Shown piece by piece: positions 8,243 to 16,611 of a DNA stretch of 64,000 bases (position 1 is its first letter; each line of letters starts with the position of its first letter). Position numbers and translations under genes: made by a program. The notes under the pieces are model-generated. The model was given only the letters and a program-made list of their open reading frames with translations. It was not told the origin of the DNA and did not search any database. Origin of the DNA: Christiangramia sp. (GTDB taxonomy: Bacteria; Bacteroidota; Bacteroidia; Flavobacteriales; Flavobacteriaceae); the NCBI RefSeq assembly GCF_029937855.1, contig NZ_JAPYPC010000006.1:84135-148134 (forward strand). The letters are read 5' to 3'.

Positions 8243-10645
8243 CTAATTTTTAGATGAATATTCCGTGATTGCTTTTTCCATATTTTGATGTCGCTCATAG
8301 AGCTTCATTATAGCGTCGTTTTCTTGTCCGTCTGTGAGATAGGCGGCGTAAACTTCCCTGGGAACTTCAAGCCGGAAAATGTTACTTTCCTTACCAATCT
8401 TGATAAACATTTCTGTGTACTTACGTGCTCCTGTAAGGTTGTTCTTGATGGACTTTAATTGGTTCAAATCATGGCTTGATAGGTTGAGTCGCCTGACCAA
8501 TTCTGCATATCCTTTTTCGTTATTCAGGCTATAAATAACCTGTGTATTTTCCAATATGCTGGCGGATGTAGAGTTTTGAGGGAGCTGATTGATGGATTGA
8601 AGAATAATTCCAATCGCCCCATTCTGTTTCCGAATAGCCTGATAGTAGAATTCCACACTTTCCAGTACGTTTTCAAATTTTAGTTGCTTGGCAAATTCGT
8701 CGAATAGGATGATCCCTTTTTCAGCACGGTTCTTCCAAATTGTTCGTTGTATAGCTGACTTTATCAGTTTCAACATTACGGATAGGATTTCCTTATTGTC
8801 TTTGACTTCATCCAGTTCAAAAACAATCAATCGTTTGTCTTCAATTTTATAGGTCTGGTCTTCGCTCACCTCAAAGAGAAAACTATATAAACCATTGCCG
8901 ACATACTCCGACATGATGTGTAAGAAGTTGGTAATATTAAAGTAGTCAGGATGGATTTTAAGGGTATCCAGAAGGTCGTTTTGGTTCCGCTCGATAAAAT
9001 GATAGAAACCATCCAACGAGTGATCTTCTGAAGTACTATCGTAATAATAGCGTAGTATCTTTTTGACCGAAACTGATTGTGCTTTGGTGACTTTCAGATC
9101 GGAAGTAAAGAGCTCGAACAGAAACACCGATAGATCTTCCAGCCGTTCCGGTGTCAGGTCATTTGTATGGCTGATGTAAAATGGATTAATGCCCAGATTC
9201 TTTCCACTTTCATAGCGGAGCACGGTATATTGTCCAGGATAAAGTTTGGCAAATTTGGTATAAGAACCTCCCAAATCAATGATGACCAGGCGAACCCCAC
9301 TTTCAAAGTATTGACGTAGGATGTTATTAGCCAAAAAAGATTTGCCCTCACCTGTTGGTGCAAAAATGGCAAAGTTCCGTGCCTTGATACGTTTCTTTTG
9401 TTCGTCCCAGACATCTTTAAGAACAGGAATGTTATGTTCCCGGTCGTTAAAGATGATTCCAGTTGAATCCGATTTGTAGTTGGTATTATTGATGAAAAGA
9501 CAAAGCGCGTGTTTTAAATCGGTTACATATAAATCTTCGTTGGAAAAATTAGTCGAAAAGCAACAATAACTGTTTAGTATATAATTCTTGCGTTCTTCTC
9601 CACGGGGATAGTAGGGGATAATATCAAGTTCTTTAAGCTCCGTTTTTATTTTAGAACCGATTCGACTTAGATTTTCAGGTTTCTTGTCCCAGAAAACTAT
9701 GTTTAAATGGCCACGGATTATCCGGGCATTGTCATCTGCATTGATCTGGTCAAGGATATGCTGGATTTTTCCCAGAACCATTTTATTCTGAGAACCGAAA
9801 TTGGAACTCTTGTTCAATTCCTCGACCTTCTTGTCGAGCAGCTTGCGCCATTTTTGTTTATCGTCCAGATACAGGATCTGGTTGACAATATGGTTTTCTT
9901 TCAGTGTAAGCCCTAAACCATCAATAAACCCCTGATGAAATACAAAATCGTCAGATGTGAATTTCTCATTGGTTTTGCTACTCTGTACACTTTCGCCAAA
10001 GCACAGTTCGCTATTGATGGCCAGGGCATCAAAATAATTTTCTCCAATATTGACGTTTGACTTTTCTAACAGAATATCGGTATCAAAACCTTCGTTAAAG
10101 CCATTGAAATACCCGTTGGTCAGCTCATCGATTCCATTTGCTTCAAGCGGAATAATTTCCATTTTTCTGCTATTATTGATAAAGGAAACTGAATCACTTA
10201 CCGACCCTATAAAACTGTTTACATTATCGTCCATTTGCCGTTCAATACCTTTTGTAAGCTTTCGGAATGGGTTGACATACTTTGGATTGTTCAAAGTTTT
10301 ATTTTTCGTCAATATGAAAAATAGACAGCAGCGATGTTTCATATATTTCATTCCCTGGAAATGATCATGCGTAGCTTTTTCCAAAAAAGTTTTATTTGGT
10401 AGTTTATCGGAAGAATAGGCCTTTTTTAAATAGATGTCCTGTTTGTGAACCACAGTGCCAACTGGAAGGGATTTTAATGCCTGAAACCAGCTTCCGTGGA
10501 TTTCTTCAAAATCTTTTTCGGATAGGGAATAGATCTCAGGTAGTATTACTTCATAACATAAGACCACATTGCCGTTCGTGGCAAAAATTATATTGTCCTG
10601 AATATCTGCAATGGGTCGATATTTTGAAAGATTAATCTTGTCCAT
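8243..10645 (-). CDS. traG: TraG-family conjugation ATPase (VirB4-like)
   Basis: The 800-residue protein carries a Walker A motif (APTGEGKSF, lysine near residue 433) and a Walker B motif (GIILFDEFAKQL), plus ILQSINQLPQNS typical of VirB4/TrwK ATPases. The N-terminal half (LSKYRPIADIQDNIIFATNG) is the usual TraG start. It powers assembly of the type IV secretion channel from the cytoplasmic face of the inner membrane. It overlaps traF by 14 bases and is followed five bases later by the traI-like gene. In Bacteroides nomenclature TraG is this ATPase, not the coupling protein. Confidence 0.92.
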   Translation of the reverse strand: MDKINLSKYRPIADIQDNIIFATNGNVVLCYEVILPEIYSLSEKDFEEIHGSWFQALKSLPVGTVVHKQDIYLKKAYSSDKLPNKTFLEKATHDHFQGMKYMKHRCCLFFILTKNKTLNNPKYVNPFRKLTKGIERQMDDNVNSFIGSVSDSVSFINNSRKMEIIPLEANGIDELTNGYFNGFNEGFDTDILLEKSNVNIGENYFDALAINSELCFGESVQSSKTNEKFTSDDFVFHQGFIDGLGLTLKENHIVNQILYLDDKQKWRKLLDKKVEELNKSSNFGSQNKMVLGKIQHILDQINADDNARIIRGHLNIVFWDKKPENLSRIGSKIKTELKELDIIPYYPRGEERKNYILNSYCCFSTNFSNEDLYVTDLKHALCLFINNTNYKSDSTGIIFNDREHNIPVLKDVWDEQKKRIKARNFAIFAPTGEGKSFLANNILRQYFESGVRLVIIDLGGSYTKFAKLYPGQYTVLRYESGKNLGINPFYISHTNDLTPERLEDLSVFLFELFTSDLKVTKAQSVSVKKILRYYYDSTSEDHSLDGFYHFIERNQNDLLDTLKIHPDYFNITNFLHIMSEYVGNGLYSFLFEVSEDQTYKIEDKRLIVFELDEVKDNKEILSVMLKLIKSAIQRTIWKNRAEKGIILFDEFAKQLKFENVLESVEFYYQAIRKQNGAIGIILQSINQLPQNSTSASILENTQVIYSLNNEKGYAELVRRLNLSSHDLNQLKSIKNNLTGARKYTEMFIKIGKESNIFRLEVPREVYAAYLTDGQENDAIMKLYERHQNMEKAITEYSSKN

Positions 10646-10916
10646 AATAAAAGCCTGAGTTTTGTTTGTTGCTGATAATTTTTGGAAAAGCTTTTGCCGT
10701 TTGTAAGAATTGTGGATTGTTGGTTATCCGAGTCAATGATATATAGACTGCTGTATTAAATACCATTGCAGTAATAATTATCCTAAAACTGAAAGAGAAG
10801 ATGATGACCAGGAGCGAAGCGATAATGGAAATCATCATCAATGCGAACAGGGAAATAGGTAATCCAAAAATGACCGCCCGTTTCCTGATGTTTTTATAGA
10901 CCTCAAATTTTTTCAT
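10632..10916 (-). CDS. traF: TraF (DUF4133) inner-membrane protein, VirB3-like
   Basis: The 94-residue protein has two adjacent membrane helices (about residues 18-62) after a short basic tail and ends with QNSGFYYGQD. Size, topology and position between traE and traG match the DUF4133/TraF family, the VirB3 counterpart that works with the VirB4 ATPase. It starts on the same base at which traE stops and overlaps traG, so all three are translationally coupled. Confidence 0.85.
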   Translation of the reverse strand: MKKFEVYKNIRKRAVIFGLPISLFALMMISIIASLLVIIFSFSFRIIITAMVFNTAVYISLTRITNNPQFLQTAKAFPKIISNKQNSGFYYGQD

Positions 10917-11203
10917 TATACAACGATTGAGATTAGATAGGTAAAGATTCCTACAACTGCGCCTGCAATAAGCACAAAGACCAGTATTCGGGTGATCCCT
11001 TTTTTGAGGTCTGCATTCTCTCCAAAGAAATGTCCTGCATTAAAAAGGAAACCAATGAGGAAAATAACCCCTAGAATAATTGGGAAAATGGTTCGAATGG
11101 TATTGGACACATCATCAACAGAATCTTCGATGCCTCCAATTTGAGCGAAAAGTGACGAGGAGAGCAACGAAAGAAAAGTTACTAGGTAGATTGATTTTTT
11201 CAT
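10916..11203 (-). CDS. traE: TraE (DUF4134), VirB2-like pilin candidate
   Basis: The 95-residue protein has a signal peptide ending near SSLFAQ, then a short amphipathic stretch and two membrane helices (IFPIILGVIFLIGFLFNAG and ILVFVLIAGAVVGIFTYL). This matches DUF4134/TraE, first gene of the tra operon in Bacteroidota elements and the likely pilus subunit. Its promoter should lie in the AT-rich gap to the divergent amidase gene. Confidence 0.85.
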   Translation of the reverse strand: MKKSIYLVTFLSLLSSSLFAQIGGIEDSVDDVSNTIRTIFPIILGVIFLIGFLFNAGHFFGENADLKKGITRILVFVLIAGAVVGIFTYLISIVV

Positions 11204-11392
11204 AACTGAAAATTTTAAATTTTTGATTCATTTTCGTTATAAGAAAAGTACATATATTTGTTTTTAAATAACTGATAATCAAATAATTGTGAATAAAATA
11301 TTATTTAAATTCAAATAAATTCGGATGGTGTTATTTGACATTAAATTCTATGAAATTTGGATAGTAAGTTGTTGATAACCCGAAAAGTAAAA

Positions 11393-12037
11393 ATGAAGGA
11401 AGTGCTCAAAAACGTCAGTTTTATAATTTTGCTCTTAAAAATGTGTTTCATTTTTGGGCAGGAAATACCGAATCAAAAAATAATAGTTATTGATCCGGGA
11501 CACGGTGGAAAAGATTCTGGTGCAATTGGTGTAAATGGCATCCAAGAAAAGGATGTTGTTTTGAATATTGCCAATGCTATTTTGAAGCTAAATAATGAAT
11601 TAGATAAACCTTTGGATATTTACTTAACCAGGTACACAGATACACTAATTTCTTTATCGGATAGGACGAAGTTGGCCAAAGCTTTAAAAGCTGATATGTT
11701 TCTGTCCTTGCATTGTAATCATTCCGGTAATTCAGATGTCCGAGGTATTGAAGTATATGTGGCTAACGCTGAATCAAATTATTCACAGGAATCCATCTGG
11801 CTGGCTTTTCAATTACAGACTACATTAAAAAATCAATTAGGATTTGAAAGCAGAGGTGTGAAGTTTGCCAATTTTCAGGTTTTAAGAGAAACGGTTGAAT
11901 ATTGTTCAGCGCTTTTAATTGAATTTGGTTTTCTTTCCAATGTTGATGAGGCAGTCTATTTTTCTGAAAGTTCAAATTTCACATTTACTGCACTAAATAT
12001 TTTGAAAGGAATTAATAACTACCTAAAAAAAATATGA
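11393..12037 (+). CDS. N-acetylmuramoyl-L-alanine amidase (Amidase_3), exported
   Basis: An in-frame TTG at 11357 extends the frame, but ATG 11393 directly precedes a good signal peptide (VLKNVSFIILLLKMCFIFGQ). The catalytic domain shows the zinc-binding set of Amidase_3: IDPGHGGKDSG, a Glu in IQEKDV, SLHCNHSG and a late LIEFGFLSN. The enzyme cuts the amide bond between muramic acid and stem peptide. It is divergent from the tra operon, so a role in opening the cell wall for the conjugation channel is likely. A tiny coupled frame follows. Confidence 0.85.
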   Translation: MKEVLKNVSFIILLLKMCFIFGQEIPNQKIIVIDPGHGGKDSGAIGVNGIQEKDVVLNIANAILKLNNELDKPLDIYLTRYTDTLISLSDRTKLAKALKADMFLSLHCNHSGNSDVRGIEVYVANAESNYSQESIWLAFQLQTTLKNQLGFESRGVKFANFQVLRETVEYCSALLIEFGFLSNVDEAVYFSESSNFTFTALNILKGINNYLKKI

Positions 12038-12126
12038 TGAAAGAGGCATTCTTAAAAGTTGTATTAAGTATTCGGGACCTATGTAAGGAGTTTTTTGTTG
12101 AGTTATTTTCATTACTAAGGTCTTAA
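12034..12126 (+). CDS. Possible 30-residue peptide coupled to the amidase gene
   Basis: An ATG overlaps the amidase stop as ATGA and opens a 30-codon frame (MMKEAFLKVVLSIRD...LFSLLRS). The peptide is amphipathic with a hydrophobic face and ends ten bases before the convergent ATPase gene. The overlap favours translation, but no family is recognised and the frame may be chance. Confidence 0.25.
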   Translation: MMKEAFLKVVLSIRDLCKEFFVELFSLLRS

Positions 12127-12136
12127 GAAGCTCACT

Positions 12137-12799
12137 TTATTTTCGTTTATCCCGAGCATCCTTATCAAAAGAGATTAAATTAAATAGTTCTCTCATCCTG
12201 CTGCGCACACGATCACCATAGCGCTCTTCCAACTTTTCTGCACCTAAATTTGTGGTCGCATGAGTAATGATTTTATATTTAGTTTGTAAATACAATTCAT
12301 AACGTGACAAAAGAACCTCTCCCATCACGTTCAAATCTTTTCCGTAGAATCGTCCATCCGGTTCTACGCCAAGGTCATCAAAACAGAAAGATTTTGTGTT
12401 TCCGTAATCTTCAATGGTTTTAAAACCTAAATGGTTGAAGCTAAAAATTACATTGCGACAAGGGATCATCTCATAAGGCTTTTGCAATGGAACAATATAT
12501 TTCAATAATTTCATGAGGCTGGTTTTGCCACATCCCACCGGACCGGATAATAGAATTCCTTTGTGAATATCAATATCATATTTTTTACAGATATCATGAT
12601 CCTTAATGAAATAGGAGCAGAGTTTTAGTAATATATTTTTATCTTCTTCATAGATTTTAAATTTTTCCCCAAAAAGCAACTTTCCCTTTGCATTCAGGTA
12701 AATCAGTATTCTTGGAAAATCGTAAAGCACAGATTTTCCATCAAACTTACCGAGCGAATATTCCACGCCGCCTTCGTTTATTTTAGAGGGGTTCTCCAT
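12137..12799 (-). CDS. DnaC/IstB-like AAA ATPase of the conjugative element
   Basis: The 220-residue protein has a P-loop (GILLSGPVGCGKTS), a Walker B aspartate pair (FCFDDLGVEP) and a sensor segment (KYKIITHATTNL), as in helicase-loader type ATPases. It overlaps the upstream HTH/replication gene by 17 bases. In this setting it most likely helps load a helicase for replication of the excised element, though IstB-like roles in transposition are an alternative. No transposase gene adjoins it, which favours replication. Confidence 0.7.
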   Translation of the reverse strand: MENPSKINEGGVEYSLGKFDGKSVLYDFPRILIYLNAKGKLLFGEKFKIYEEDKNILLKLCSYFIKDHDICKKYDIDIHKGILLSGPVGCGKTSLMKLLKYIVPLQKPYEMIPCRNVIFSFNHLGFKTIEDYGNTKSFCFDDLGVEPDGRFYGKDLNVMGEVLLSRYELYLQTKYKIITHATTNLGAEKLEERYGDRVRSRMRELFNLISFDKDARDKRK

Positions 12800-13535
12800 A
12801 ATCTTCAGTTTTAGGTGTTCTTAAGTAGTCCCATTTTTGGGACGCTCGTTTTATGTTTGGTTTGATTTCTTTAGCAAATAATTCTGTTCGGTCCATCCAG
12901 TCCATGGCCAACGCACGCCAATCTCGAACTTCTTCCCCATCGCTAGTTTTCCAATTCTTAGCTTGGTAGTGATCAAAGAATTTTTTTCCTTCATCAGCAT
13001 CAAAACTTTTTTCTTTAAAAAAAATAATAACGGCCTGCCTGCCCTTTGGCTGTTTATTAATGTTTACTTGTTTAGTATTGTTTATATTAGATACCAGTGC
13101 TTGTCCACTCACGGGACGGTTCGGGCCCACTACCTGTCCATTAATGGGATTGTGCTGGTTCAGTACTGGTTCACAAATGGGACGGTACTGTTCCGCCACC
13201 TGTTCTAATATGGGATCGTACTGTCCCATAACAGGTTCATCACTTGTCCCTATAATGGCCATCTTGATCTTACTTCCTTTAAAGGGATTGTTGGAGGGAA
13301 AATAGAAGAGATAGTTCCAGGAATGTAGATTAGTAATACATCTATGATAGGTAGTTTTGGATCCTATTTTAGCCACACGCATGAGTTCTCTACGATTTAC
13401 ATAGAATTCATCTGCAAAGCGACTGCTGTTCCATTCCTGAAACAAGGCCATATACAGGCTAATATGGGTGGGATTCAGGCGGTCATCAAAATAAAACGTT
13501 GAAAAAGCCGCGTTAAGTAGCTTAATATAATTCAT
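12783..13535 (-). CDS. Putative replication-initiation / winged-helix protein
   Basis: The 250-residue protein starts MNYIKLLNAAFSTFYFDDRL, then PTHISLYMALFQEWN and a winged-helix segment (VNRRELMRVAKIGSKTTYHR), a pattern common in proteins paired with a DnaC-like ATPase in Bacteroidota mobile elements. The middle (about residues 100-150) is a low-complexity run of short repeats with Gln-x-x-Pro-Ile spacing. A C-terminal DnaD-like segment (KNWKTSDGEEVRDWRALAMDW) follows. I infer a DnaD/DnaC-like initiation pair. It is preceded three bases upstream by the excisionase-like gene. Confidence 0.6.
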   Translation of the reverse strand: MNYIKLLNAAFSTFYFDDRLNPTHISLYMALFQEWNSSRFADEFYVNRRELMRVAKIGSKTTYHRCITNLHSWNYLFYFPSNNPFKGSKIKMAIIGTSDEPVMGQYDPILEQVAEQYRPICEPVLNQHNPINGQVVGPNRPVSGQALVSNINNTKQVNINKQPKGRQAVIIFFKEKSFDADEGKKFFDHYQAKNWKTSDGEEVRDWRALAMDWMDRTELFAKEIKPNIKRASQKWDYLRTPKTEDYGEPL

Positions 13536-13538
13536 AGC

Positions 13539-13823
13539 TTATAAGTCAAAATTATGATGCACCTTATTTTCGGCCATAAGCTTTTGAATTTCTTCAATAT
13601 CGTAATAGATGATTCCTCCTACTTTGGAGTATGGCAAGGTTCCGTTGATACGTAGGTTTTGAAGAGTGCCTGGACTTATCTGTAGGAGGGCCATAACTTC
13701 AGAAGATTTTAAATATTTTTTGAGGGTCCCCTCAGCTTTCTTGGTTAGGAGTTCTTTTATCTCATCAAGCAATTCAAGCTTGAATTCCCTGAGATCATCG
13801 GTGGTAATAATACTTGTTGGCAT
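13539..13823 (-). CDS. Helix-turn-helix excisionase-like protein
   Basis: The 94-residue protein has an N-terminal helical segment and a MerR/HTH_17-type domain with YLKSSEVMALLQISPGTLQN and LPYSKVGGIIYYDIEEIQK. This is the form of the small Xis-like DNA-binding proteins of Bacteroides conjugative transposons. It heads a three-gene leftward operon with the replication pair. It probably binds the repeats in the 13824-14136 gap or an att site outside the window. Confidence 0.7.
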   Translation of the reverse strand: MPTSIITTDDLREFKLELLDEIKELLTKKAEGTLKKYLKSSEVMALLQISPGTLQNLRINGTLPYSKVGGIIYYDIEEIQKLMAENKVHHNFDL

Positions 13824-13951
13824 AATAGAATGATTTTTTAAATTAAGGGACTACCAAAAGGTTAAACTTTTTAATTGACAGCCCCTGCATTGATTTGACT
13901 TTCATTCTACAAATTTGATTAGGATTATTGGGTTTTCTTCCCCAGTACGAC

Positions 13952-13975
13952 CATAGTAGGGTCAAAATTTAACAT
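13952..13975 (+). repeat. Direct repeat copy 1 (CATAGTAGGGTC...TTTAACAT)
   Basis: It shares 20 of 24 bases with the copy at 14089; the four differing bases are AAAA here and TTTT there. Spacing between copies is 137 bases. Likely a protein-binding iteron or operator. Confidence 0.6.
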
Positions 13976-14088
13976 ATTGAAATTTACTCTAATTTGTACT
14001 GTTTTGGGGTCATGTCTGATCTTTTTAATTATAAATAGAAACAAATTCTATAAAAATTTTGCACTAGGTTTAATTACCATAGGTCTAT

Positions 14089-14112
14089 CATAGTAGGGTC
14101 TTTTTTTAACAT
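14089..14112 (+). repeat. Direct repeat copy 2 (CATAGTAGGGTC...TTTAACAT)
   Basis: Second copy of the repeat at 13952. It lies 25 bases beyond the 3' end of rteC, in the gap rather than in a coding region. Confidence 0.6.
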
Positions 14113-14136
14113 TAAAAGGGGATAGATGTAAGAGGC

Positions 14137-14973
14137 TTATTCTTCGCTTTTGTCCATTTCAAAAAGTAGGGAAGTGGCCATGCGATCAAGGAAAATTGTC
14201 CTGCTTATTTTCCTGTTCTTCATATAACGATAACCTTTGTATATATCTTTTGGTTCATAATCAAATACTTCCTGAAGCTTCTGCGATACCTGAATTATAC
14301 TAAGTTCTTTCTGCTTTTTCAGACCGACAGCCCAAAGAGCATAGACCAACTCCACCCAATCTGCATTGGAAAACGGCCAGGGTATTTTTTCGGTAGGATG
14401 AAGGTTTATCCTATTACCGTTCAAATTATTTTTGAGTTTGAATAATCGCTCTTCCAGATAATTAACCAACGAATTATTAGCTTTGAGTTGGCCTAAAAGC
14501 ATATCCCTTGGTGTAGAAAAATCTGGATCTTGAAAATAGAATTTTGAAATATTTAAATGATAGCTTCCCATGTAATCCCTCGTATAATATTCTTTATCAA
14601 AATAAAGAGCTCGTGAATTGGCATATTTGTCAAAATCCAGATTTTGCAAAAAGAAACGGTTGAGCTTATGGATTTTCTTCTTGATAAATTTGAGCTGGTA
14701 GTTTTTATCGGCCTTTGGGAATTGAATTTCAAAAGAATGAATCTCTGAAAAATATATTAGTTGAACCAATGGAATTTGTTTGGTAACCTTGAAAAAATTG
14801 ATTTCAGATTCAATCGATTCAAAACCTTTGGAGACAATTTCCTTTTTATAAATGTAGAGTGTATTACGACATAGTTGAATAGAACGATAAGCTCGCTCTA
14901 CAATTAGATCATTTTTCAGCTGAATATCTTTTAATTTTTTTAAAAATTTTTCTGATTCTAATTGTAAATCCAT
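14137..14973 (-). CDS. rteC: RteC-family regulator of conjugative transposon excision
   Basis: The 278-residue protein matches the RteC family: helical N-terminus, central NRFFLQNLDFDKYANSRALY and FYFQDPDFSTPRDMLL, and C-terminal FSNADWVELVYALWAVG. In CTnDOT, RteC activates transcription of the excision genes. Here it is just upstream of the xis-like operon and reads the same way, consistent with the same task. No RteA/RteB two-component pair is visible nearby, so its own control must differ or lie outside. Confidence 0.85.
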   Translation of the reverse strand: MDLQLESEKFLKKLKDIQLKNDLIVERAYRSIQLCRNTLYIYKKEIVSKGFESIESEINFFKVTKQIPLVQLIYFSEIHSFEIQFPKADKNYQLKFIKKKIHKLNRFFLQNLDFDKYANSRALYFDKEYYTRDYMGSYHLNISKFYFQDPDFSTPRDMLLGQLKANNSLVNYLEERLFKLKNNLNGNRINLHPTEKIPWPFSNADWVELVYALWAVGLKKQKELSIIQVSQKLQEVFDYEPKDIYKGYRYMKNRKISRTIFLDRMATSLLFEMDKSEE

Positions 14974-15080
14974 CTCCCACCAATTTAGCCTTTAAAGAAT
15001 CCTTTGAAATCATCAACCTTAAAGATAATTTCTGCCTGCAAAAACCACTAAATAATATGGCGTATTTCATTAGGTGAAAC

Positions 15081-15096
15081 CCGTATTTTTATACGG
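15081..15096. terminator. Perfect hairpin between the LuxR-type gene and rteC
   Basis: CCGTAT and ATACGG pair perfectly around TTTT. It lies in the 197-base gap downstream of the LuxR-type regulator (reading leftward) and before rteC. There is no strong U-run, so it could be an operator instead of a terminator. Confidence 0.4.
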
Positions 15097-15170
15097 AATT
15101 CTATGTGAAGACTTATTATTAATTTTGAAAGTTGAGGACTATTGTAAGTTTTGAGGATAAACATCAACTT

Positions 15171-16088
15171 TCAATCTTCTTTCTTAAGAAAACGATCAAG
15201 AAATTCTCTTTTGTTTTTTAGTCCTGATTTTCTAAAGATATTAGATGCATGTTTGGACACTGTACTTTCTGCAATGAAAAGATCTTTAGCGATTTCCTTG
15301 TAGGGTGTTTCCGATAAAATAAATAACGCAATTTCAAATTCTCTTCTGGTTAAATTTTGAAAAATGATTTTGGTCTTGACTGGATCTTGATTTGGATCAC
15401 TATTAAAGTTTATTATCCTACGGAGTTTTTCTTGATTTTTGAGGAAATAGAGATATCTGTTAATTTCAAGGGCTGTAATAACATAGAATGCAAAATTCAT
15501 TATGGTAAAAGTTAACCATTGGTAATCACCTATTACAGTTAAAATGGGTAATAAGACAATACAACCTATGCTTATTGTAGCCAGCTTCTTTCGTCTTCTA
15601 AAAAAGGAATTTGGATTCTGAATCCTCGATATTCTTTTATAAAAGAGTCCGAGAAAAACAAAACCTAAAAAGGATATCGGGATCGTGAACAGGATCCGTG
15701 CAGCATCTAGCGAATGGGTAAGGAAATAAGGTATTAAGAATAATAAGATAAAACCTACACTTAAGATTATTGCAATATTCTGGATACTGAAATAATGTTT
15801 TATAAAAACAATATCATAATCTTTATAGAGATAATAAATAAGGTAGGTGCATAGTGCAATAGCGACTCCATAGGTAATGACATATTGAAGAATGAGAGGC
15901 TGAAGAAAGTCTTTTATAGGTAAAAATCCGCCAGTTAAATTATAAGCAACATATAAACAGCCAAGAATAATATATCGTCTGTGGCTTAGACGCCTCATTT
16001 TTGCATTTTGAAATATAGCAATGATCACTATTGTTGAGTCTAACAATAGGTAGAAAAAAGTCGTCCAATGTATTGAGGTGCCAAACAT
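15171..16088 (-). CDS. Membrane-bound LuxR-type transcriptional regulator
   Basis: The 305-residue protein has about seven to eight membrane helices in the first 225 residues and a C-terminal LuxR helix-turn-helix (LTRREFEIALFILSETPYKE, then FIAESTVSKHASNIF). Such proteins link a membrane sensor to DNA binding without a phosphorelay. It is followed in the opposite reading sense by nothing functional; upstream, at five bases, is the asparaginase-domain gene in the same direction. Signal and targets are unknown. Confidence 0.75.
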   Translation of the reverse strand: MFGTSIHWTTFFYLLLDSTIVIIAIFQNAKMRRLSHRRYIILGCLYVAYNLTGGFLPIKDFLQPLILQYVITYGVAIALCTYLIYYLYKDYDIVFIKHYFSIQNIAIILSVGFILLFLIPYFLTHSLDAARILFTIPISFLGFVFLGLFYKRISRIQNPNSFFRRRKKLATISIGCIVLLPILTVIGDYQWLTFTIMNFAFYVITALEINRYLYFLKNQEKLRRIINFNSDPNQDPVKTKIIFQNLTRREFEIALFILSETPYKEIAKDLFIAESTVSKHASNIFRKSGLKNKREFLDRFLKKED

Positions 16089-16093
16089 TTCGC

Positions 16094-16573
16094 TTATTCA
16101 TTAGGCTCAAATTTATTGGTTTCTAAATTCTTGGTAACGTTGCTCCAATGAAACACTTGTCCGTTCATAGCGATATAAACGTCTGATTTTAGAAATTGTA
16201 GTGCGCTAATTGCATATCCTAAATTAAACGGTGCATCTGTATTTTTTTCAGTTCCTAAAATAAAAGAACCTACAAGCACTATAGTTTTATTCAGGCTACG
16301 GTTGCCTATATATTTTGCGGTATGTTCCATAGTGAAAGTACCGTGCGTAATCAATATTTTTTCTGAATCAGATAATTGGATACTTTTAACCAGCTTCGCA
16401 CGGTCTTCCTCAGTTATAGAACGACTATCCTTTCTTATAGCTTCTTCAATGATAAATTGGAAAGAAACATTTGCTGATTCAAGAAAATCTTGAATAGAAG
16501 CAGTTGCTTTATTTTTATTTAAATCCCGATCCAGACCTTCTATAGTTCCTCCTGTGGTGATTATATGTATCAT
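16094..16573 (-). CDS. Short asparaginase-domain protein (N-terminal domain only)
   Basis: The 159-residue protein has the first asparaginase motif (ITTGGTIEG) and the second region (ITHGTFTMEHTAKYI), but it is half the usual 320-350 residues. The Asp of the usual HGTDT motif is Phe here. It has no export signal. A small family of one-domain asparaginase-like proteins exists in Bacteroidota, so this is probably a complete member and not a truncation. Whether it hydrolyses asparagine is doubtful. It is five bases upstream of the LuxR-type gene, so the two may be co-expressed. Confidence 0.65.
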   Translation of the reverse strand: MIHIITTGGTIEGLDRDLNKNKATASIQDFLESANVSFQFIIEEAIRKDSRSITEEDRAKLVKSIQLSDSEKILITHGTFTMEHTAKYIGNRSLNKTIVLVGSFILGTEKNTDAPFNLGYAISALQFLKSDVYIAMNGQVFHWSNVTKNLETNKFEPNE

Positions 16574-16611
16574 AGCGTAAGAGGTTTCTTATAAAGATAA
16601 GGTTTAAAATT

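Larger units (their letters stand above)
13824..14136. other. AT-rich intergenic region between rteC and the xis-like gene
   Basis: This 313-base gap has no convincing gene. It contains two 24-base direct repeats (13952 and 14089) sharing CATAGTAGGGTC and TTTAACAT. The first is preceded by GACC, so that GACC and GGTC form a small inverted pair. It probably holds the promoter of the xis-like operon and may contain the origin or the binding site for RteC, the Xis-like protein or the initiation protein. Confidence 0.55.

Noticed and set aside
9154..10635. Several frames of 69-104 codons overlapping traG on both strands
   Set aside because: They are antisense or alternate-frame shadows of a well-supported ATPase gene and have no start or family support.
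11357..11392. TTG start for the amidase
   Set aside because: ATG 11393 gives a clean signal peptide at the N-terminus, while the TTG start would bury it.
12963..13305. Rightward frames over the replication gene linker
   Set aside because: They arise from the repetitive linker read on the opposite strand; no start signal or homology.
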